Assembly: GCA_937899365.1 (NCBI GenBank)
Contig: CALBPH010000720.1
Location: 1-5,308, forward strand
Length of the DNA: 5,308 nt
Direction: 5' to 3'
Source: an uncultured Leptolyngbya sp.
Lineage (GTDB): Bacteria; Cyanobacteriota; Cyanobacteriia; Phormidesmidales; Phormidesmidaceae
The position numbers were made by a program, and so were the translations under genes. Under the pieces are notes generated by a model. It was not told the DNA's origin and did no database searches. It saw nothing but the letters and a program-made list of their open reading frames with translations. Of the stretch, positions 1 through 4,206 are shown piece after piece. The stretch's first letter is position 1, and every line of letters begins with the position of its first letter.

Positions 1-270
1 CCTCACCCTCAACTCGACCAGAACGCACAACGCTAAATCCAACGCAACGCGCCCTAATCACCCTCTGGCAATGCATTGGTTATTTGGGATAACGCAGTGT
101 CAAGCGGACTTGTAGCCGGAGTTTGAGCGCTGTTGCGAGGCTGCAGCTGCTGACTAACGTAGGCTGCAAGCTTGGCTTGACGCGTTGCCTATGACGGGTA
201 GACTTGAGCGGCTGTAGTAGTGATATCTAGATTTTGCGTACATATCTTCCTCTACAGTGTTGTTCAGTAA
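1..270. other. Gene-free left edge
   Basis: I see no supportable gene here. Stops interrupt all plus-strand frames. On the minus strand the longest open stretches are only about 40-48 codons, with no start plus ribosome binding site worth calling. A Gly/Cys-rich-looking GC stretch around 120-215 contains scattered CTGC and GCTG words but no repeat I could align. The stretch may be decayed sequence, or the upstream region of the following membrane protein gene, whose coding-like frame begins right after the TAA at 268-270. Confidence 0.5.
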
Positions 271-372
271 TACTTTAAAGCGTTCACTGAACTGGCTTAC
301 GATGCTCTTAATGAATCAAAGTCTAAGACTATCTTTGCTGAGGCTGCCCAACTATATCAAGCTCAAGTCACA

Positions 373-831
373 ATGGATATTGCGAATTCAATTATTGCTC
401 AAACTACTGAGCAAATAAATCTCTTGCTGAGTTTAAGCACAGCCATTTGCGGTGCGATCATGGCCTTTATATTACAAATTTCTTTACATAATAATACATC
501 TGAGGAGAAAGCAATTCGGTTACGAGGTACTAACTGGTTAATTGTGGCTTTTCTTATAGAAGGAGTATCAATCCTTTTTGGGTATTTCGCTCAAGGAACG
601 TTGATTTCCTTAACACCAGCTATCTATAAAGCGTCAAATCCCAACATTAAAAACTGGACAACCGTTCAGTTTCCAGGGAGTGTAATGATACGTGCTACAA
701 CACTTCTACAATTCCTTTTTTTCTTTTTAGGCCTCCTTACCGTGATATCGGTAATATTTAGAAATCGAAAAATAATGGACGCAAAGCGTACAATCAAGCC
801 AGTAAGCTGGGATTTATCTAATCGTCCATAG
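373..831 (+). CDS. Small three-helix membrane protein, 5' end uncertain
   Basis: I do not recognise the family. The 152-residue product has three clear hydrophobic segments at about residues 16-38 (INLLLSLSTAICGAIMAFIL), 54-80 (NWLIVAFLIEGVSILFGYF) and 108-129 (TTLLQFLFFFLGLLTVISVIF). These are joined by short polar loops and followed by a basic tail (RNRK, DAKRTIK), so it is very probably an inner-membrane protein. ATG 373 is the only conventional start in this frame, but it has no Shine-Dalgarno sequence. The frame is open back to 271 and its 34 upstream codons (FKAFTELAYDALNESKSKT and on to AQLYQAQVT) read like an amphipathic helical N-terminus running straight into the called protein. The true start may therefore be non-canonical, or the gene may have lost its 5' end. 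The gene after it starts 34 bases downstream on the same strand, so the two probably share a transcript. Confidence 0.62.
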   Translation: MDIANSIIAQTTEQINLLLSLSTAICGAIMAFILQISLHNNTSEEKAIRLRGTNWLIVAFLIEGVSILFGYFAQGTLISLTPAIYKASNPNIKNWTTVQFPGSVMIRATTLLQFLFFFLGLLTVISVIFRNRKIMDAKRTIKPVSWDLSNRP

Positions 832-853
832 TCTTGAACTGGCCTAAGATATC

Positions 854-860
854 AGGGGTG
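854..860 (+). promoter_or_regulatory. Ribosome binding site for the 866 gene
   Basis: AGGGGTG lies five bases before ATG 866. It fixes the start of the second plus-strand gene and contrasts with the preceding membrane protein, which has no such signal. Confidence 0.6.
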
Positions 861-865
861 AAACA

Positions 866-1378
866 ATGGCTATCTGGGATTTTCTCTTAAAATGGCAATA
901 TCGCAACATTAATATTTCTGTCAATGCATTGGATGCACTAGCACAATCACCAGAATTGTGGTCTGACATGACGGCTTTATACGCTTCTTTTCTTGATAAA
1001 CGCATTTCAAGCAGCTTCCTTGGGTATGAGGAAACGCAAAGTTTTAGAGATGGTGCCAACGTTTTCTTAGCAGAGAGTCAACGCCTTAGTCCTACCTGGG
1101 AACCAATAGCAGATAGAGATCCTGTAATTAAAACAGGAATTGATTCACTCTCACAACAGAGTCTAGAGGCAAATTTGAACAAATTCGATGAGTTCTATAA
1201 TAAGCACCTGAAAAATGATCCAGTCTTTAGAGGGAAATCGAAGTCAGAAATACTACAAGTACTGGCAGCAATAAATTACCGCTTTTATCGAGATAATCCT
1301 GAGCAGTGGCGTTTAGGTTGGCATTTTACATATATCTTCCCGTTCTGCAAGCCGGGAAATCGTTTACCAAGCCTTTAG
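866..1378 (+). CDS. Hypothetical soluble protein, 170 aa
   Basis: I do not recognise this protein. It has no membrane segment or signal peptide and looks mainly helical. An N-terminal aromatic stretch (MAIWDFLLKWQYRNINI, residues 1-17) leads to a polar middle, then a charged segment with Lys/Asp/Glu clusters (residues 125-155, including EFYNKHLKNDPVFRGKSKSE) and an aromatic C-terminal part (INYRFYRDNPEQWRLGWHF). The start is chosen from the strong AGGGGTG site upstream. It follows the three-helix membrane protein by 34 bases, which suggests a two-gene unit whose soluble member might work at the membrane; that is inference. The last dozen residues (FCKPGNRLPSL) differ in character from the rest and may be a replaced or frameshifted end. 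The gene converges on the minus-strand operon terminator about 25 bases away. Confidence 0.72.
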   Translation: MAIWDFLLKWQYRNINISVNALDALAQSPELWSDMTALYASFLDKRISSSFLGYEETQSFRDGANVFLAESQRLSPTWEPIADRDPVIKTGIDSLSQQSLEANLNKFDEFYNKHLKNDPVFRGKSKSEILQVLAAINYRFYRDNPEQWRLGWHFTYIFPFCKPGNRLPSL

Positions 1379-1402
1379 GCAATAGCAGCTACGTAAACCA
1401 GC

Positions 1403-1427
1403 AAAAAGCCCCAGCGGTTGCCAGGGC
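1403..1427 (-). terminator. Rho-independent terminator of the minus-strand operon
   Basis: In minus-strand RNA, GCCCUGGC (1427-1420) pairs with GCUGGGGC (1415-1408) around an AACC tetraloop. This gives an 8-bp stem with two G-U wobbles, immediately followed by UUUUU (1407-1403). On the plus strand the two wobbles become C/A mismatches and there is no U-run after the stem, so the signal is directional. It lies about 90 bases past the stop of the last minus-strand gene (1515) and 24 bases past the stop of the opposing plus-strand gene. Confidence 0.8.
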
Positions 1428-1488
1428 CAAGTTAGTACTAATTTACTAATTTTAGCAGCAAACTACATCGTGATCTAGCGGTGATCAG

Positions 1489-1504
1489 AGTTGCGATCGC
1501 AACT
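1489..1504. repeat. 16-bp palindrome containing HIP1 GCGATCGC
   Basis: AGTTGCGATCGCAACT is a perfect palindrome, with HIP1 at 1493-1500. HIP1 is an abundant dispersed octamer in many cyanobacterial genomes and supports cyanobacterial origin. It sits between the terminator and the last minus-strand gene. No specific local function is implied. Confidence 0.8.
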
Positions 1505-1514
1505 TCTAAATTAC

Positions 1515-1961
1515 CTACCAAGGCAACCATTTTCGCGTCCGTTGCGACTGTTGTTTCACCACAGACTGAATATGCTCGTTAACGTCTCTCTGCGAGTCAC
1601 CGCCAATGGTTCCCTCTAGCTGCTCTAGCTGGTTTGCTGATAGTGACTCATTCACCATATAGGCTTCCTGAGCCGCTTGGGGCAACGTATTTCGTCTACC
1701 CCGTTTAGCCCCAGTACCCTGGTAAAGCTCATCAACTACGCAATCAAACAATTCTCTCGTTTCTTCAACAATAGAGTTTTGATAAGCATCCTCATCGCCA
1801 CCATTAGCTTGAATAGCCTTGGTAAAACGTCTGAAGACAATAGCTCCATCCACGCGCTTACGCGGCGGCGCTAACTCCTGGGATTGCCCCAGCAAATCCA
1901 TTTGCGTTTCCGAACCTTCGAGTTCGTCCTTCTCGCTCTGCCACCAATTCAAAAAACCCAT
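1515..1961 (-). CDS. Hypothetical protein, last gene of minus-strand operon, 148 aa
   Basis: I do not recognise the family with confidence. Residues 1-37 look disordered (acidic, Gln-rich, then PPRKRVDG). Residues 38-118 look like a compact helical domain: IVFRRFTKAIQANGG, then a Glu-rich helix EETRELFDCVVDELYQ, then a basic turn GAKRGRRNTLP, then a helix AAQEAYMVNESLSANQLEQL. The C-terminal 25 residues are Gln/Arg-rich and end in WLPW. The KRG-R-TLP-AQ-AYMV pattern reminds me loosely of C-terminal regions of phage antirepressor-like proteins, but I do not claim homology. ATG 1961 is the first start after an in-frame TAA 15 bases upstream, and is preceded only by a weak purine run (AGAGAAGAAG). 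It lies 58 bases after the 2020-2358 gene on the same strand and before the terminator at 1427-1403, so it is probably the operon's last cistron. Confidence 0.78.
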   Translation of the reverse strand: MGFLNWWQSEKDELEGSETQMDLLGQSQELAPPRKRVDGAIVFRRFTKAIQANGGDEDAYQNSIVEETRELFDCVVDELYQGTGAKRGRRNTLPQAAQEAYMVNESLSANQLEQLEGTIGGDSQRDVNEHIQSVVKQQSQRTRKWLPW

Positions 1962-2019
1962 TGGCTTCTTCTCTTACTTGATTGCTGTCATCATTACTGT
2001 ACATATCATCTCTGCCACA

Positions 2020-2358
2020 TTAGATAATCTCTAGGGCATCGGGATACTTCAAAAACTCATCTAGAATCTGATGTCGATACTCATAGTCCCAACGGTCGGG
2101 CCTAAAAGTAAACGTGATAGTCAGCAATGCCCAGGAATCTAAGCAGCTCTTGTAGGCCAGCATGGCCCGAAACCGACAGAGGGCTTTAATCCAGGTATCT
2201 CTACGCCTACGATCACCAAAGCTAGCTACTTCACACTTGAAATTCTCGGGCTGTAGAACACCGTCACCTTTCCAGGAGTTCAACGTATTCCAAGTATCTC
2301 TGGCTCTAGTTTTTAGCTCCGGCAGCTTCATAGCGTCCAATGGTTTTATCTTATCCAT
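2020..2358 (-). CDS. Hypothetical protein, 112 aa
   Basis: This is an unrecognised small protein without signal peptide or membrane segment. The N-terminal 25 residues form a basic amphipathic helix (LDAMKLPELKTRARDTWNTL). A middle segment is rich in Arg (FGDRRRRDTWIKALCRFRAM, residues 48-66), followed by a hydrophobic strand-like stretch (SWALLTITFTFRPDRWDYEY) and an acidic tail. The Arg cluster would suit nucleic-acid contact, but that is speculative. An AGGAG at 2374-2370 lies 11 bases before ATG 2358. That site overlaps the TAG (2375-2373) which ends the reading frame continuing beyond the broken lipoprotein, so an intact lipoprotein gene would have ended 14 bases before this start. This is strong evidence that the two belong to one operon. 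Confidence 0.75.
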   Translation of the reverse strand: MDKIKPLDAMKLPELKTRARDTWNTLNSWKGDGVLQPENFKCEVASFGDRRRRDTWIKALCRFRAMLAYKSCLDSWALLTITFTFRPDRWDYEYRHQILDEFLKYPDALEII

Positions 2359-2369
2359 AGGTTAACGCG

Positions 2370-2374
2370 CTCCT
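2370..2374 (-). promoter_or_regulatory. Ribosome binding site for the 2358 gene
   Basis: AGGAG on the minus strand lies 11 bases before ATG 2358 and overlaps the TAG that ends the extended lipoprotein frame. In the intact ancestor, ribosomes finishing the lipoprotein would have stopped on this site, a typical arrangement for translational coupling. Confidence 0.5.
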
Positions 2375-2459
2375 AGTCGCCTGAGTCACTGAATTTCAGA
2401 CCTGTTGCCGTCGTACCTGCGTACTGAATCGCGACCCATCGACCGTTGGGCAGCTGGTA
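2373..2459 (-). pseudogene. In-frame C-terminal continuation of the lipoprotein after a premature stop
   Basis: Immediately after the TAA at 2462-2460 the same frame stays open for 28 codons and then meets TAG at 2375-2373. The translation includes YQLPNGRWVAIQYAGTTATG and then LKFSDSGD. It is clearly protein-like: a two-strand beta hairpin with a conserved-looking Asn-Gly-Arg-Trp turn, of the sort expected at the C-terminus of the lipoprotein upstream. There is no start codon or ribosome binding site of its own. I read it as the severed end of that gene, which would total 115 residues if the TAA were a sense codon such as TAC or TAT. Confidence 0.72.
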
Positions 2460-2720
2460 TTAGTCTTTAGTGCTATCCCGATAGGCTGGAAAGCCAAACC
2501 GTCCAGAGATGGCATCGTAGCTCTGGGGAAATTGCAGATAGAGCAACGCCTTGATTTCCGCTTCGCTCAGCTCTCCATCCACACCATAGGGCTGTAGACC
2601 GGGCGGCGGCACTGCAGAGGGCTCTACCGCTTCCACCGGCGCAGGTTTTAAAAGGTCTAACTCAGGGCAAGCCGTCGTGGCCACGGCAATCCACAACAGT
2701 CCCACAATATTCCGCGTCAT
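2460..2720 (-). CDS. Small putative lipoprotein, C-terminally truncated
   Basis: The 86-residue product starts with a short basic n-region (MTRN) and a hydrophobic stretch (IVGLLWIAVATTA), followed by Cys18. ATTAC is a degenerate lipobox, lacking the usual Leu at -3, so export and lipidation are likely but not certain. Residues 27-45 are a Pro/Ala-rich linker (PAPVEAVEPSAVPPP), then a helical region (ELSEAEIKALLYLQFPQSYD) and a loop (GRFGFPAYRD). Helix-helix-turn with a G-P motif followed by a beta hairpin recalls the SmpA/OmlA-like fold of small bacterial lipoproteins; this is resemblance only. The hairpin is encoded beyond an in-frame TAA (see 2373-2459). ATG overlaps the TGA of the HTH gene as ATGA, and GGGGGGA (2732-2726) lies five bases before it, which indicates translational coupling. 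The shortened product may be non-functional. Confidence 0.72.
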   Translation of the reverse strand: MTRNIVGLLWIAVATTACPELDLLKPAPVEAVEPSAVPPPGLQPYGVDGELSEAEIKALLYLQFPQSYDAISGRFGFPAYRDSTKD

Positions 2721-3301
2721 TGGGGTCCCCCCATGCGTCGCTGCTTTAGGGAGTTAATGGTTTGTAACTCCGCCTGTAGTTCGGCCTGATAGAGCATCAC
2801 CGCCCGCTGCTGCCCTCGGGTAACGGCAGCCTTTAGATCGGCCTCAGATAGGTTACTTTCAGCGGTGTTTGCCTGGTCGATCAGACTCTCTAAGCTCTGG
2901 AGCTGCTGAGCAACGGATAGCTCTAGCTCATTGGTTTGGGTTTCACGCAGAGCTAAGACGTTGCCCACTTCCTCGGGCATGAGTTCGCCTTCGATGACAC
3001 CTGCGCTTTCCCATTCATGGGCGTAGCGGGCTTTAGCATCGGTGACCCAGGCGTTGCGATCGCAATGCTTCACTTCAGCAAACTCACCAAACAGGGTACG
3101 GGCCAGGTCGGTGTATCCCTTTCCAGATTTCAACAACGACTCAGGCGCAATCTTCCTTAACCATGGAAACCAACGATTACGGATAGTCGAATCAGAAACG
3201 TTGTACGCTTCTGCAATGGATTGTGCGGTATGGTGTCCGCCACTGTGCGCCGCCACGTCCGACAGGACATCCTGCCGGACGTCCGAATGTGTGCTATTCA
3301 T
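2717..3301 (-). CDS. HTH DNA-binding protein with C-terminal coiled coil, 194 aa
   Basis: This is probably a sequence-specific DNA-binding protein acting on the neighbouring repeat region. Residues 1-20 are a short polar leader with a D-V repeat (SDVRQDVLSDV). Residues 24-50 form a helix-turn-helix: helix TAQSIAEAY, turn NVS, recognition helix DSTIRNRWFPWLRKI. Residues 60-80 (GKGYTDLARTLFGEFAEV) look like a further helical unit often seen in cyanobacterial plasmid HTH proteins. From about 117 to 187 the chain is a heptad-like Leu/Gln/Glu helix (LSVAQQLQSLESLIDQ, YQAELQAELQTINSLKQ), probably for dimerisation. ATG 3301 has AAGGA eight bases upstream. It is the first gene of the minus-strand operon and is divergent from the 3550 gene across 248 bases of repeats, so autoregulation or a partition/replication role is plausible. 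No ParA or Rep is visible to confirm this. A strong RNA hairpin lies in codons 7-16. Confidence 0.85.
   Translation of the reverse strand: MNSTHSDVRQDVLSDVAAHSGGHHTAQSIAEAYNVSDSTIRNRWFPWLRKIAPESLLKSGKGYTDLARTLFGEFAEVKHCDRNAWVTDAKARYAHEWESAGVIEGELMPEEVGNVLALRETQTNELELSVAQQLQSLESLIDQANTAESNLSEADLKAAVTRGQQRAVMLYQAELQAELQTINSLKQRRMGGPQ
2726..2732 (-). promoter_or_regulatory. Ribosome binding site for the lipoprotein gene
   Basis: GGGGGGA inside the last codons of the HTH gene lies five bases before ATG 2720 on the minus strand. It supports this start and the coupling of the two overlapping cistrons. Confidence 0.5.
3056..3063. repeat. HIP1 octamer within the HTH gene
   Basis: A second GCGATCGC, extended to TTGCGATCGCAA, lies inside the HTH gene. 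With the copy at 1493-1500 it supports a cyanobacterial host for both intergenic and coding DNA of this block. Confidence 0.75.
3255..3282 (-). repeat. 12-bp hairpin in the 5' coding region of the HTH gene
   Basis: On the plus strand ACGTCCGACAGG (3255-3266) and CCTGCCGGACGT (3271-3282) are inverted copies with one mismatch around a 4-base loop. In the minus-strand mRNA that mismatch becomes a G-U pair, giving an uninterrupted 12-bp GC-rich stem covering codons 7-16 (DVRQDVLSDV), about 20 bases after the start codon. It could slow or regulate translation initiation, or mark a DNA site bound by one of the HTH proteins. It has no U-run, so it is not a terminator. Confidence 0.65.
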
Positions 3302-3309
3302 AGATGGAA

Positions 3310-3314
3310 TCCTT
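3310..3314 (-). promoter_or_regulatory. Ribosome binding site for the 3301 HTH gene
   Basis: AAGGA on the minus strand lies eight bases before ATG 3301. It supports this start over any later in-frame alternative and shows that the minus-strand operon begins here. Confidence 0.6.
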
Positions 3315-3334
3315 TTAGTACAAGGGTTTTAGTT

Positions 3335-3393
3335 TGTACGGTCTATGTACATCTGATGTGCGGTGCTAGTGCGTTCAGATGTACTGCCGTACA
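3335..3393. repeat. 59-base interrupted inverted repeat
   Basis: TGTACGG (3335-3341) and GTACATCTGA (3347-3356) are matched exactly by TCAGATGTAC (3375-3384) and CCGTACA (3387-3393). The 17 paired bases have an asymmetric 5/2 interruption and an 18-base centre that itself contains two GTGCG words. The outer and inner arms each carry GTAC. Two nested half-site pairs suggest a large operator for a dimer of dimers, or an extruding cruciform. Confidence 0.7.
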
Positions 3394-3395
3394 CA

Positions 3396-3430
3396 CGACA
3401 ATACAATAAGACAATACATTCGACAGGTCA
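3396..3430 (+). repeat. GACAATACA direct repeats, cluster 1
   Basis: GACAATACA occurs at 3397-3405 and 3410-3418, 13 bases apart, followed by a diverged copy CGACAGGTC starting at 3421. The spacing and core match cluster 2 at 3464-3515. A spacing slightly above one helical turn is common among iterated protein-binding sites. Confidence 0.6.
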
Positions 3431-3440
3431 ACAAGTCGTT

Positions 3441-3450
3441 TTGATATCAA
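3441..3450. repeat. TTGATATCAA palindrome
   Basis: A perfect 10-base palindrome lies between the two repeat clusters. Its first eight bases, TTGATATC, recur at 3522-3529 just before the plus-strand HTH gene. It may be a second class of binding site. The evidence is only the palindromy and the repetition. Confidence 0.4.
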
Positions 3451-3463
3451 TCCTTAAAGGCCT

Positions 3464-3515
3464 AGACAGTACGATTCGACAAAGTCGTAAGACAGTACGC
3501 TAAGGCGCTGTCGTA
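3464..3515 (+). repeat. Tandem 13-base repeats, cluster 2
   Basis: Four consecutive 13-mers can be read: AGACAGTACGATT, CGACAAAGTCGTA, AGACAGTACGCTA and the diverged AGGCGCTGTCGTA. The first and third share ten leading bases and the start positions (3464, 3477, 3490, 3503) are exactly 13 apart. The second contains the inverted pair CGAC-AAA-GTCG. CTGTCGTAC (3508-3516) is a reverse-oriented copy of the core. The array ends 34 bases before the start of the divergent HTH gene, which suits an operator or iterons. Confidence 0.65.
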
Positions 3516-3549
3516 CTAAAGTTGATATCGTTCTACGTTCCCGGTCTCA

Positions 3550-4083
3550 ATGGACGCTCAAATTGATGAAATGCCCGTCGCCTCCCTTGACACTAGGTAT
3601 GGGGTGCATCGGTCCCAGGTTTACAACCGTTTGGAAGCAATTAAGAAGCGTAGGGATGATTTGGTCCCCCATCGTCGAGGTAGAAAGTCCTATGTCAGCG
3701 CTGAGCTGCTGGGCCTGTTAGACGGTATGGCTGCGTTGATTCAGCAGGGGTCAACCACTGAAGAAGCGGCTAATCAAGTATTGGGTCAACTGTCCAATCG
3801 TCCCGCCGACAGTCCTGCCGACATTAGACAGGTTGATACGTCAGCGATTGCAATTACAACGCCTGAGCCAGAGAAGCCCTTCAGCATCGACGACACCTTA
3901 CACATGCTGAGGGCGTTACAAGAACTGGCTGATAATGACTGGCGATTAAGCTCTGACCAGATAGCGCAAACCTTGGAGTTGAAGGCGTTACCCAGTGGGG
4001 ATAGTTTTGAGCGTTATGGGTTTCGGTTTTCTAAAGCTGGAAAGAATGGGACCCAGACAGCTTGGAAAATAGAAAAGCTTTAA
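3550..4083 (+). CDS. HTH protein with winged-helix-like C-terminal domain, 177 aa
   Basis: This is probably a DNA-binding regulator or plasmid maintenance protein. Residues 8-33 form an N-terminal helix-turn-helix (VASLDTRYG, turn VHR, recognition helix SQVYNRLEAIKKR). A basic wing-like segment (PHRRGRKSYVS, 40-50) and a helix AELLGLLDGMAALIQQG follow, an order reminiscent of MerR-type excisionase-like HTH proteins. Residues 82-112 are a Pro/Ala/Asp-rich linker. The C-terminal domain (114-175) has DDTLHMLRALQELADNDW, then LSSDQIAQTLEL, and ends in FERYGFRFSKAGKNGTQ-AWKIEK. This is a strand-turn-strand wing pattern familiar from cyanobacterial plasmid proteins. ATG 3550 is the only start after an in-frame TGA at 3523, but no Shine-Dalgarno sequence precedes it. 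It is divergent from the 3301 HTH gene across the repeat region and is followed six bases later by a 28-base palindrome. It encodes its own two potential DNA-binding domains, so it is the stronger candidate for binding the repeats. Confidence 0.87.
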   Translation: MDAQIDEMPVASLDTRYGVHRSQVYNRLEAIKKRRDDLVPHRRGRKSYVSAELLGLLDGMAALIQQGSTTEEAANQVLGQLSNRPADSPADIRQVDTSAIAITTPEPEKPFSIDDTLHMLRALQELADNDWRLSSDQIAQTLELKALPSGDSFERYGFRFSKAGKNGTQTAWKIEKL

Positions 4084-4089
4084 CGTTTA

Positions 4090-4117
4090 CTAAATATTCA
4101 AATATTTGAATATTTAG
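4090..4117. terminator. 28-base perfect AT-rich palindrome
   Basis: The half-site CTAAATATTCAAAT is followed by its exact reverse complement. It begins six bases after the stop of the 3550 gene, where a terminator or mRNA-stabilising stem would sit. The stem is almost all A/T and has no U-run, so it is a weak classical terminator. A DNA-binding site or cruciform is equally possible. It is related in sequence to the 34-base palindrome at 5151-5184. Confidence 0.6.
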
Positions 4118-4206
4118 CTATTAGTAGGGCAATAATGTCTACAACTGGCTTTGTAAAGAAGAATTACGGTCATCAGAAATAGAACCAAATTCATTTGATA
4201 TGAGTT
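4118..4206 (+). other. Leader region with two short ORFs
   Basis: An ATG at 4135 opens a 15-codon frame (MSTTGFVKKNYGHQK, stop 4180-4182) with AGGG five bases upstream. An 18-codon frame starts at ATG 4200 and overlaps the next gene in another frame (stop 4251-4253). Neither resembles a known peptide. The first has a better ribosome binding site than the following gene, so a leader peptide or translated upstream ORF is conceivable, but chance is likely. Confidence 0.25.

Larger units (their letters stand above)
3302..3549. promoter_or_regulatory. Repeat-dense divergent intergenic region (operator / iteron / centromere-like)
   Basis: This gene-free stretch separates two divergently transcribed HTH genes and must carry both promoters. 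It holds eight GTAC tetramers (3318, 3336, 3347, 3381, 3389, 3469, 3495, 3513), where about one would be expected by chance. It also holds a large inverted repeat on the left, two clusters of RGACARTAC-like repeats in the middle and right, and TTGATATC twice (3441, 3522). I could not fix -35 and -10 boxes. Repeated short sites next to a DNA-binding gene are characteristic of plasmid iterons, partition centromeres and autoregulated operators, and I cannot separate these here. There is no obvious DnaA box or long AT-rich melting tract. Confidence 0.6.

Noticed and set aside
844..1059. Minus-strand open frame of 71 codons
   Set aside because: It lies antisense inside the 866 gene, which has a strong ribosome binding site and runs longer; the minus frame has no start signal.
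1432..1441. TTAGTACTAA palindrome downstream of the terminator stem
   Set aside because: It is a single 10-base palindrome in AT-rich sequence with no second copy nearby; chance is sufficient.
1489..1504. HIP1-containing palindrome as an operator
   Set aside because: HIP1 is dispersed throughout many cyanobacterial genomes, and a second copy lies inside a coding region, so no local regulatory meaning is needed.
1677..2034. Two plus-strand open frames of 65 and 71 codons opposite the 1961 gene
   Set aside because: They are shadows of the minus-strand operon and read low-complexity Ser/Leu-rich sequence typical of antisense frames.
3042..3409. Plus-strand open frames of 96 and 62 codons over the HTH gene start
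   Set aside because: They overlap a well-supported minus-strand gene and run into the repeat region; there is no ribosome binding site and the translations are Cys/Arg-rich and implausible.
3396..3516. CRISPR array
   Set aside because: The repeat unit is about 9-13 bases with no separate spacers of 30-40 bases, and no cas gene is near.
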